6,508 nucleotides of DNA from Gammaproteobacteria bacterium (GTDB lineage: Bacteria; Pseudomonadota; Gammaproteobacteria; JABDGN01): contig JAESTO010000094.1 of NCBI GenBank assembly GCA_016763565.1, positions 1 to 6,508 on the forward strand, read 5' to 3'. The notes beneath the pieces are model-generated. The model was not told the origin of the DNA. It was given only the letters and a program-made list of their open reading frames with translations, and did no database searches. Each line of letters begins with the position of its first letter. Positions within the stretch are counted from its first letter, which is position 1. Made by a program: the position numbers and the translations under genes. Of this stretch, positions 1 through 5,514 are shown one piece after another.

Positions 1-539
1 ACTATTGCTTGCTCAACCGCTGATTTATTACCTGCAATCACAACTTGACCTAATGCGTTAAAATTTGCGATAGATACTTCACCATGGGTTTGTTCACAAA
101 CCTGCTGTACAACGTTGTTGTCTAATCCCAAGATAGCAGCCATAGCACCTTCACCAACGGGGACAGCTTGCTGCATGAGTTGCCCACGTTTTTCGACAAG
201 TTTCACTGCCGTTAAAAAATCTAATGCATTAGCACACACTAACGCAGTATATTCTCCCAGACTATGGCCCGCCATATAACGGGGTTGAATAGATGATTGT
301 TGTTGGAGTACACGCCACACAGCAACGCCAGCCGTTAATAGTGCCGGCTGGGTATATTGTGTTTCATTTAATTGTTCTGCTGGCCCTTGTTGACAAAGCG
401 CCCATAAATCGTAACCTAATACGCTAGAGGCTTCAGCAAAAATTTGCGTAACAAGTGGATAATGTTCTGCTAGCTCCGCTAGCATGCCAATAGATTGTGA
501 TCCCTGGCCAGGGAATATGACGGTGATATTTGCAGTCAT
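1..539 (-). CDS. fabD: Malonyl-CoA:ACP transacylase FabD, N-terminal part (cut by window edge)
   Basis: FabD moves the malonyl group from malonyl-CoA to acyl carrier protein in the cytoplasm, making the extender unit for fatty acid synthesis. The minus-strand frame from the ATG at 539-537 stays open to the window edge and gives 179 residues; the family is usually about 310, so the C-terminal 40% is missing here. Near the N-terminus is the FPGQGSQ motif (residues 9-15). GHSLGEY spans residues 91-97, with the nucleophilic serine at residue 93. Further family signatures are QQGPAEQLN (50-58), TQPALLTA (63-70) and the GQVVIAG loop near the left edge. From memory, it aligns almost without gaps to E. 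coli FabD. The gene starts 15 nt after the fabH stop, with only a weak GAGA-type ribosome site, so it probably depends on translation from fabH and transcription from the operon promoter. Identity is secure. The truncation comes only from the window edge. Confidence 0.97.
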   Translation of the reverse strand, partial: MTANITVIFPGQGSQSIGMLAELAEHYPLVTQIFAEASSVLGYDLWALCQQGPAEQLNETQYTQPALLTAGVAVWRVLQQQSSIQPRYMAGHSLGEYTALVCANALDFLTAVKLVEKRGQLMQQAVPVGEGAMAAILGLDNNVVQQVCEQTHGEVSIANFNALGQVVIAGNKSAVEQAI

Positions 540-554
540 GATGTCTCGCTAGTA

Positions 555-1523
555 TTAATATTCAAGCAATGCTGAGCCCCAAGTGAGCCCACCACCAAAG
601 GCTTCTAGTAATAAAGTATGACCGCGTTGCACACGGCCATCGCGTATTGCGACATCTAATGCTAAGGGAATGGATGCTGCTGACGTATTAGCATGTTCAT
701 GTATGGTGGTAACAACTTTGTCCATGGGCATATCAAGTTTTTTAGCCATGGCCTGAATAATGCGTAAATTGGCTTGATGGGGAATTAACCAATCTATATC
801 GCTACGTTGCATATTGTTAGCCTGTAGTGTTTCATCAACGATACCACCCAAATGCTTAACAGCAAATTTAAATATCGGATTACCATTCATATGCAGCTTA
901 CATTTATCTTTATTGACTGCAATTGGGTGACTGCAGTGTAACAATTCACTCTGTTCGCTGCTCGCATGCAAGTGCGTTGAATAAATGCCCGGTCGATTAC
1001 TTGCGCTTAAGATCACCGCACCAGCACCATCACCAAACAATATACAGGTTGAACGATCCGTCCAATCAACTAAGCGAGTAATGCTTTCGCTAGCAGCGAT
1101 TAAGATGGTCTTGGCTGCGCCGCTACGGATATATTGGTTGGCTATACTCAACGCATAAATAAAACCAGAACAAGCCGCTGTAATATCAAAGGCTGGACAA
1201 TGATTTACAATACCTAAATCTTTTTGTAAATAACAAGCCATGCTTGGAAAAACTTTATCGGGTGTACACGTGGCGCCAATGATCATATCAAGCGATTCGG
1301 GCGCTATATTTGCAGCGGCTAAAGCATTTTTAGCTGCTCTTAGAGCCATCTTCTGGGTAGCGTCACTACCTTCGGCAATATGACGAACTTTCATGCCTGT
1401 ACGTGAAACAATCCATTCATCGGTGGTATCAACCATTTTTTCTAAATCAGCGTTGGTGATAGTTTTCTCAGGAACGTAACTACCTGTGCCTAAAATACGA
1501 GAAAAAATAGTGTTGTTCGTCAT
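555..1523 (-). CDS. fabH: Beta-ketoacyl-ACP synthase III (KAS III)
   Basis: FabH performs the first condensation of type II fatty acid synthesis, joining acetyl-CoA (or another short primer) to malonyl-ACP. The protein is 322 residues, close to the usual 310-330. The catalytic triad is visible: Cys118 in DITAACSGF, His249 in IPHQAN and Asn279 in HANTSAAS. The N-terminal GTGSYVP (13-19), TTDEWIVSRTG (33-43), LFGDGAGA (162-169) and C-terminal EAFGGGLTWGSALL (307-320) are also family signatures. The ATG start fits an AGAGGA ribosome site 12 nt upstream, which lies inside the 3' end of the plsX reading frame (second frame). The first few residues (MTNNTIFS) are slightly longer than in E. coli, with no good alternative start. 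The gene lies 2 nt after the conserved plsX stop and 15 nt before fabD. All catalytic residues are intact. Primer preference cannot be read from the sequence. Confidence 0.98.
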   Translation of the reverse strand: MTNNTIFSRILGTGSYVPEKTITNADLEKMVDTTDEWIVSRTGMKVRHIAEGSDATQKMALRAAKNALAAANIAPESLDMIIGATCTPDKVFPSMACYLQKDLGIVNHCPAFDITAACSGFIYALSIANQYIRSGAAKTILIAASESITRLVDWTDRSTCILFGDGAGAVILSASNRPGIYSTHLHASSEQSELLHCSHPIAVNKDKCKLHMNGNPIFKFAVKHLGGIVDETLQANNMQRSDIDWLIPHQANLRIIQAMAKKLDMPMDKVVTTIHEHANTSAASIPLALDVAIRDGRVQRGHTLLLEAFGGGLTWGSALLEY

Positions 1524-1535
1524 GGCTACAATAAT

Positions 1536-1541
1536 TCCTCT
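1536..1541 (-). promoter_or_regulatory. Ribosome binding site of fabH, inside the 3' end of plsX
   Basis: AGAGGA on the minus strand lies 12 nt before the fabH ATG, longer than the usual 5-9 nt. It is part of the codons for the last residues of the unshifted PlsX tail (SLLEELL). The long spacing suggests that fabH translation normally gains from ribosomes terminating plsX at 1526, 2 nt before the fabH start. Confidence 0.55.
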
Positions 1542-1664
1542 AATAATGATCCTACTTGCTCATGGATCCGTTTAGGAATATCTTTCTCGACTTCTAATAC
1601 GGCTTCTTCAATGGCATTAGCATATCCAACAATTTTGGCGCCACCGTGGCTTTTGATAACGATA

Positions 1665-1669
1665 CCGCC
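1665..1669 (-). other. Frameshift site in plsX
   Basis: On the coding strand the local sequence is ATTGGCTTGGCGGTATC. Reading GGC TTG GCG GTA leads into the 24-residue nonsense tail, while reading CTT GGC GGT ATC gives the conserved [10 protein letters not shown]. Between the Leu codon TTG and the Gly codon GGT there are two bases where three are expected. One missing G (GGG to GG) or one missing C (an Arg codon CGC) would repair the gene. Other family members usually have one residue between GL and GI(V) here, often Arg or Gly. Confidence 0.9.
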
Positions 1670-2558
1670 AAGCCAATTAAACTAGCACCATTGTATTGTG
1701 CTGGATCTAGACGTTTTTTTATAGCTTTGATAACGAACAACATACAAACAGCCGATAAGCGTGTTAACCAATTGCGTTTAAAGGCCTCTTTTGTTTTAGC
1801 ACCAATTAATTTTGCAGTACCTTCCATTGCTTTTAAAGCGATATTGCCAACAAAACCATCGCAAACAACCACATCAACATCGCCTTTGTAAATACCGTCA
1901 CCTTCAATGTAACCAACATAATTAATCGCCTTTAAGCGCTTTAATAATGCAGATGTTTCTTTCACTTGTAAATTGCCTTTAATTTCTTCTTCACCGACAT
2001 TGAGCAACGCCACTTTAGGGCGGTCAATATTCTCAACGGCTTGTGTTAATACAGATCCCATCACCGCAAATTGACACAACTGCTCAGGGGTAGAATCAAG
2101 ATTAGCACCGAGATCTAACATGTGGACTGGATGCCCTGGAATAGTTGGTAATGTTGAAATAATCGCAGGTCGATCGATACCGGTTAACGTTTTTAACACA
2201 AACTTTGATGTTGCCATTAAGGCGCCTGTGTTACCGGCACTGACACAAGCTTGTGCCCTACCTTCTTTTACTAAATTAATGGCCACTCGCATCGATGAAT
2301 CTTTTTTAGTGCGTAACGCCAATGCGGGAGACTCATCCATGGTAACTATTTCTGAGGCATGCTGTATGATAATGCGTTCAATCGAGCTTCTTTTGTTATA
2401 ACGCTTTAACGAGCGTTGCAAAAATTCTCGATCGCCTACTAAGATCAACCGTAAATTTAAATGCTTTTTCAGCACCCGCAACGCCGCAGGGATAACAACC
2501 TTGGGGCCATAATCCCCGCCCATTGCGTCAATACTAATAGTGATAATATTCAACAGGG

Positions 2559-2753
2559 TTACTCTTCGCTGTCGTTTTTAGTTTCCATTTCAATTTCTTT
2601 CTTACCGCGATAAAAACCATCCTTACTGATATGATGGCGGAGATGTTTCTCACCGCTGGTTGAATCAATGGATAAGGTGGGATTGGTTAATGCATCGTGC
2701 GAGCGACGCATGCCGCGCATTGATCGTGATTTTTTACTTTTCTGTACAGCCAT
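2559..2753 (-). CDS. rpmF: 50S ribosomal protein L32
   Basis: L32 is a small basic protein of the large ribosomal subunit near the peptidyl transferase region. The 64-residue product starts [11 protein letters not shown] and contains [10 protein letters not shown] (13-22), [12 protein letters not shown] (32-43) and DGFYRGKK (45-52), which match E. coli L32 nearly position by position. It is the form without the zinc-binding cysteines. From memory E. coli L32 ends near residue 57, so this protein has a slightly longer, acidic tail ([12 protein letters not shown], 53-64) whose coding sequence also holds the plsX ribosome site. The ATG at 2753 has a GAGAGA ribosome site 8 nt upstream (2762-2767). 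The gene lies 42 nt after yceD and 5 nt before the plsX start. Linkage with yceD and plsX is typical of gammaproteobacteria and couples ribosome production with lipid synthesis. Confidence 0.97.
   Translation of the reverse strand: MAVQKSKKSRSMRGMRRSHDALTNPTLSIDSTSGEKHLRHHISKDGFYRGKKEIEMETKNDSEE
2562..2567 (-). promoter_or_regulatory. Ribosome binding site that supports the plsX TTG start
   Basis: GAAGAG on the minus strand lies 8 nt before the TTG at 2553-2551, inside the last codons of rpmF. The rpmF stop is 5 nt before that TTG, an arrangement that favours reinitiation by ribosomes finishing rpmF. An in-frame CTG one codon upstream is a less likely start. Confidence 0.6.
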
Positions 2754-2795
2754 TTTACTTTTCTCTCATATTATCAGTCATTTGCATACTACGAT

Positions 2796-3338
2796 TTACA
2801 ACGGTGGAGATTTTAGTGTGTGAAGTATTGCAAATGGGTTATTACGCTTCTCTGATTTTTCAATAAAAGAAACGTGACTATCTTCACTACTTAATTGATC
2901 ATTACAGTTTTTATCGTCATGCTTTACCACCAAAGGTAACTGTAAAATCAACTCATCTTCCACCAAGTTATTGGTATCAATCAATTCATTGTTATGAATA
3001 AAGATATCATGTTTATTGACATATTCTTCAGGCAAACGCTTAGCCTGCTCTTCATTCGCCACGAGATACATAATAAAATCTGCTGCGATAGAATATGACA
3101 TGGTTTCCATACATCGTTGACAAACCAACGATAGCACAGTTGCCAAATGACCCTGTAAACAGTACAAACCTTCTTGTTGATCTTTAGTTAACAGCAGTTC
3201 AACATTTACATCGGCAAATTTATCTTGCAATGACGCGCTTAATCTTGGCATCGCGGCAATAGATAGGCAACCTGCTATACGCTGCCCCAGTGCCCAATGT
3301 AGTGGATCGAGTGTTTTAGGTAACTTCCCCCTATTCAT
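2796..3338 (-). CDS. yceD: YceD family protein (DUF177), 23S rRNA accumulation factor
   Basis: This is the DUF177/YceD protein usually found next to rpmF. In E. coli and plants, family members are linked to normal accumulation of 23S rRNA, though the molecular activity is poorly defined. The protein is 180 residues (E. coli about 173). Visible signatures are KLPKTLDPL at the N-terminus (5-13), the CQRC pair (73-76), a later Cys145 that might complete a metal site, VEDELILQLPLVVKH (126-140) and the C-terminal NPFAILHTLK (167-176). The ATG at 3338-3336 is required because the conserved KLP...LDP motif begins at residue 5. No Shine-Dalgarno sequence precedes it, and the -10 box of the likely operon promoter ends only 8 nt upstream, so the mRNA may be leaderless or nearly so. 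It is the first gene of the operon. The family assignment is firm; the molecular role is inferred from relatives. Confidence 0.93.
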   Translation of the reverse strand: MNRGKLPKTLDPLHWALGQRIAGCLSIAAMPRLSASLQDKFADVNVELLLTKDQQEGLYCLQGHLATVLSLVCQRCMETMSYSIAADFIMYLVANEEQAKRLPEEYVNKHDIFIHNNELIDTNNLVEDELILQLPLVVKHDDKNCNDQLSSEDSHVSFIEKSEKRNNPFAILHTLKSPPL

Positions 3339-3346
3339 AGGTGCGC

Positions 3347-3375
3347 ACTATACCGATGAATGGGTATATAATCAA
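3347..3375 (-). promoter_or_regulatory. Predicted sigma70-like promoter of the yceD-rpmF-plsX-fabHD operon
   Basis: On the minus strand a TTGATT -35 box (3375-3370) and a TATAGT -10 box (3352-3347) are separated by exactly 17 bp. Between the -10 box and the ATG of yceD lies GCGCACCT, a GC-rich discriminator of the kind found at stringently controlled (ppGpp-repressed) promoters in E. coli. The expected transcription start falls within a base or two of the ATG. The boxes are seen in the sequence; promoter activity and stringent control are inferred. Confidence 0.6.
3367..3372 (+). promoter_or_regulatory. Predicted -10 box for the secreted-protein gene
   Basis: A perfect TATAAT lies 31 nt before the start codon of the gene at 3404. 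No convincing -35 box is found 16-18 bp upstream, and there is no exact TGn extension, so the promoter may be weak or need an activator. The box overlaps the -35 box of the opposite operon promoter (3370-3375), so polymerase probably cannot occupy both at once. Confidence 0.4.
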
Positions 3376-3392
3376 GAACTCTTTTATTAAAT

Positions 3393-3397
3393 GGGAG
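3393..3397 (+). promoter_or_regulatory. Ribosome binding site of the secreted-protein gene
   Basis: GGGAG lies 6 nt before the ATG at 3404. It supports that start, as does the signal peptide that begins there. Confidence 0.75.
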
Positions 3398-3403
3398 TAA
3401 AAA

Positions 3404-4096
3404 ATGTCCAAACTGTCACAAAAAATCATTTATTTAACACTAGGATTATTATTTTTATACCCTTTAGTGGGTCAAGCTAATACCCCTGAGCTAACGACCG
3501 TTGCTTACCAAGTTCGTCAACAACAGTGGATGACCAGTAACACCGCCCATGTGACCGTTCTTATTAACGCAACAATCAATGCAACGCAGTTAGCTAATAT
3601 GCAACAAACCCTTATGAAAAGGTTAAAAACGGTCAACGCCCAATCTATCTGGCATATTACGCAAGTTCAACATAAAATCAATCAAGCTAATTTATTAGAT
3701 GTGCAAGTACAAGCACAAATTCGTGTACCTAACCAACAGATAGCCAATTTAATAGCCACCTTGAAAAAGCAAAGTCATCCAGGCCTGAGGCTAACATTAT
3801 GGCACATTGATTACACACCCAGTTTAGCTGAACAACAAAAAGTGATGGTAACGCTACGCCAAAAAATTTATGCGCAAAGCAAACAAGAGATACAACGATT
3901 AAACCGTACTTATTCTAAACAACATTACGCGGTACAATCCATTCATTTTATGCCCCGCTTTATACCGTTACCGATCATGGCGCTAGCAAGAGTCAATAAG
4001 CAAACGTTGGCAAATATAAAACCTGTGGCTTTTAATGTCGAAAAACGCTTAACGCTTAATGCTCAAGTGGTGTTGGCGGCGAAGCGAAAAGATTAA
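3404..4096 (+). CDS. Hypothetical secreted protein with signal peptide
   Basis: I do not recognise this 230-residue protein. It starts with a typical Sec signal peptide: Lys3 and Lys7, a hydrophobic core (about residues 8-22, IIYLTLGLLFLYPLV) and a likely signal peptidase I site after GQA at residue 25. No lipobox cysteine is present, and the protein has no cysteine at all, so the mature product is probably soluble in the periplasm or exported. The mature part is basic and rich in Gln and Asn. Its pattern suggests beta strands (HVTVLINATI at 49-58, VQVQAQIRV at 100-108, LRLTLWHI at 128-135), a long helix (about 141-172, LAEQQKV to LNRTYS), another strand (YAVQSIHFM, 175-183) and a last strand (LTLNAQVVLA, 216-225). 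This layout loosely recalls SIMPL/DUF541 periplasmic proteins, but no diagnostic motif was found, so that is only a suggestion. A good ribosome site and an upstream TATAAT support expression. Its end overlaps the MATE gene by 48 bp, tail to tail. Confidence 0.82.
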   Translation: MSKLSQKIIYLTLGLLFLYPLVGQANTPELTTVAYQVRQQQWMTSNTAHVTVLINATINATQLANMQQTLMKRLKTVNAQSIWHITQVQHKINQANLLDVQVQAQIRVPNQQIANLIATLKKQSHPGLRLTLWHIDYTPSLAEQQKVMVTLRQKIYAQSKQEIQRLNRTYSKQHYAVQSIHFMPRFIPLPIMALARVNKQTLANIKPVAFNVEKRLTLNAQVVLAAKRKD

Positions 4097-5419
4097 ACGC
4101 CACCATAAAATTAGCGCAGAAGCGGTAACACCTATCGCTAACCCCCACCACAAACCGTTACCGCCCCACTGCATCACAAAGGCTAATGTCGTACCACTGA
4201 CCACCCCAATCAACCAATATGAAGTCATACCAAGTAACATGGGAACAAAGGTGTCTTTCAAACCACGTAATGCACCGCTAATAATGACTTGTAAAGAATC
4301 AACCAATTGAAAACAGGCAGCAATAGCAAAAAACGGCACAGTATACTGCAATAAAATCAGATATTCGTGTTGATTATTCCCGGTAAAAATTTTGGTAAGC
4401 AAACCGGGAATAGTTAAGAAAATAGTGGCTGCAACAATTGAGCACATAACACCAAGCAACATGCCAACATTGATAGCACGCTTCATCGCTTTGGGTTGTC
4501 TAGCACCAATGCTATGTGCTACACGTATACAGGTGGCTTGCGACAATCCCAAATAAAACATAAAACTCACGCTAGATAATTGAATAACCACTTGATGAGC
4601 TGCCAATTGTTCCGTGCCCACATACCCCATAAGCAGCGCTGCCACTGAAAACAAACCGACTTCTAAACCTATGGTTGCACCAATAGGTAAACCAACACGA
4701 AATAATTCACCTATTTTTTGCCAATTAATGGCGGGTAATGCGTCAACCAATAAATAGGCACGTAATTTATTATGTCCATAAATACCTATTAACATCGCAG
4801 CAAACATTAGCCATTCCACTATCACGCCAGCAATGCCAATACCTTGCACATGTAAAGCTGGCAAGCCCAGTTTTCCGTACATAAGAATATAATTGAGTAC
4901 GCCCTTCAGTGGTAACGCAACCAATGCCACGATCATAGTAAGTCGCGGTACGTGTAATGCGGCAAATAATTCACGACAACCAATGAAGCCCAAAATAGCG
5001 GGGGTCGCCCACACAAAAGCGTGTAAAAATGTTCTGCTTAATGCAACGATTTGTGCATCTTGATGAATCAGTAGAAAAAAATCAGGGATGAACCAAACCA
5101 AGACGCCAAAAGGTAAGGATAATAGAACAATTAAATAAAACCCTTGATGGGCATGTTGGGCAATCGCTTGATGATCGCGTGCGCCATATGCTTGTGCAAC
5201 AAAAATGCCCAGGGCACTAATAATGCCGACAAAGACGACAAAAACCACGATAAATGTAGCGATAGATAAAGCACCTGCAGCAAGTACGACCGGCCCTAAT
5301 CGACCCATCATTGCTGTATCAACAACCTCAATACCAATTTGCGCTAACAATGCGGCAACAAGCGGTAATGCTAAGTGCAATGTTTGTCTTAATTCAAGAT
5401 GATAACGGATATTAAACAT
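4049..5419 (-). CDS. MATE family multidrug efflux transporter (NorM/MdtK type)
   Basis: This inner-membrane antiporter exports drugs or metabolites in exchange for Na+ or H+. From the ATG at 5419 the protein is 456 residues, the normal MATE length (E. coli MdtK 457), with about 12 hydrophobic segments. Recognisable family stretches are VDTAMMGRLG (33-42), NYILMYGKLGLP (176-187), GLPIGATIGLEVGLFS (243-258), AAHQVVIQLSS (273-283) and LVDSLQVIISGALRGLKDT (372-390). Acidic residues matching those implicated in cation coupling in NorM are present as Asp34, Glu253 and Asp374 (alignment from memory). An in-frame TTG at 5467 could add 16 polar residues, but it has no ribosome site and the added residues do not resemble the family. 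The ATG also lacks a Shine-Dalgarno sequence. The last 48 bp overlap the gene at 3404-4096 in the opposite direction. Substrate cannot be told from sequence. Confidence 0.95.
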   Translation of the reverse strand: MFNIRYHLELRQTLHLALPLVAALLAQIGIEVVDTAMMGRLGPVVLAAGALSIATFIVVFVVFVGIISALGIFVAQAYGARDHQAIAQHAHQGFYLIVLLSLPFGVLVWFIPDFFLLIHQDAQIVALSRTFLHAFVWATPAILGFIGCRELFAALHVPRLTMIVALVALPLKGVLNYILMYGKLGLPALHVQGIGIAGVIVEWLMFAAMLIGIYGHNKLRAYLLVDALPAINWQKIGELFRVGLPIGATIGLEVGLFSVAALLMGYVGTEQLAAHQVVIQLSSVSFMFYLGLSQATCIRVAHSIGARQPKAMKRAINVGMLLGVMCSIVAATIFLTIPGLLTKIFTGNNQHEYLILLQYTVPFFAIAACFQLVDSLQVIISGALRGLKDTFVPMLLGMTSYWLIGVVSGTTLAFVMQWGGNGLWWGLAIGVTASALILWWRLIFSLRRQHHLSIKR

Positions 5420-5451
5420 GCGGGGATTGTAGCACGGCCATTTAAAATCAT

Positions 5452-5457
5452 AGTATA
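5452..5457 (-). promoter_or_regulatory. Possible -10 box for the MATE gene
   Basis: TATACT on the minus strand lies 32 nt before the ATG at 5419, with no clear -35 box. A second candidate, TGCTACAAT (an extended -10 form, minus strand, about 5426-5434), lies only 6 nt before the ATG and would give a leaderless mRNA. I cannot choose between them from sequence. Confidence 0.3.
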
Positions 5458-5459
5458 AT
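5454..5459 (+). promoter_or_regulatory. Predicted -10 box for acnB
   Basis: A perfect TATAAT lies 55 nt before the acnB start. No good -35 box is found at 16-18 bp; a TTGTAG at 5427-5432 is 21 bp away, too far for a standard promoter. Absence of a -35 box would fit activator dependence, which is known for acnB in E. coli (CRP), but no clear CRP site is visible here. It overlaps the minus-strand TATACT, so both genes may fire from the same short region. Confidence 0.4.
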
Positions 5460-5504
5460 CGCCGCAATCAAAAATAATTATTGTTGTTTAAGTCACAATT
5501 AACT

Positions 5505-5508
5505 GGGA
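5505..5508 (+). promoter_or_regulatory. Ribosome binding site of acnB
   Basis: GGGA lies 6 nt before the ATG at 5515. This supports the start that begins MLQTYRQHVAERA, the same N-terminus as known AcnB proteins. Confidence 0.6.
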
Positions 5509-5514
5509 ATTATC

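Larger units (their letters stand above)
1526..2553 (-). pseudogene. plsX: PlsX, acyl-ACP:phosphate acyltransferase, interrupted by a one-base frameshift
   Basis: PlsX converts acyl-ACP to acyl phosphate, the acyl donor for PlsY in phospholipid synthesis, and acts as a peripheral protein on the inner membrane face. Frame 1 gives residues 1-295 of a normal PlsX: DAMGGD (9-14), SAGNTGAL (105-112), LDLGAN (146-151), NVGEEEIKG (185-193), VCDGFVGN (230-237), a basic and hydrophobic membrane-docking stretch (about 245-281) and YNGASLIGL (287-295). After this the frame gives 24 unrelated residues and stops at 1596-1594 (319 codons in all). The expected C-terminus, beginning [11 protein letters not shown] and continuing through [17 protein letters not shown], follows directly in the -1 frame and ends with TAG at 1528-1526. 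Restoring one base would give about 342 residues, normal for the family. The start codon is TTG at 2553, because the next ATG lies inside the conserved DAMGGD motif; a GAAGAG ribosome site sits 8 nt upstream. The cause could be real inactivation, a sequencing or assembly error, or recoding. The rest of the gene shows no decay, so error or a very recent mutation is favoured. Confidence 0.93.

Noticed and set aside
469..484. Two GCTAGC copies three bases apart
   Set aside because: They fall within fabD codons for MLAELAE and are explained by coding sequence; no regulatory context.
1660..1675. Programmed -1 ribosomal frameshift in plsX
   Set aside because: No X XXY YYZ slippery heptamer or obvious downstream stem was found at the junction, and PlsX is not known to be made this way. 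A missing base is simpler.
1646..2401. Small plus-strand reading frames of 81 and 93 codons opposite plsX
   Set aside because: They lie antisense to conserved plsX codons, have no ribosome sites and resemble no protein family; they are shadows.
2754..2795. Separate promoter or terminator between yceD and rpmF
   Set aside because: The 42-bp gap shows a ribosome site but no convincing paired promoter boxes or hairpin with a T run.
4041..4057. Possible terminator for the MATE gene (tandem AAGCGTT repeats followed by a short T run on the minus strand)
   Set aside because: The repeats are direct, not inverted, so they cannot form a hairpin, and the T run is only five bases.
5420..5467. TTG start at 5467 for the MATE gene, adding 16 residues
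   Set aside because: There is no ribosome site, the added residues are polar and unlike MATE N-termini, and the ATG at 5419 gives the normal family length.
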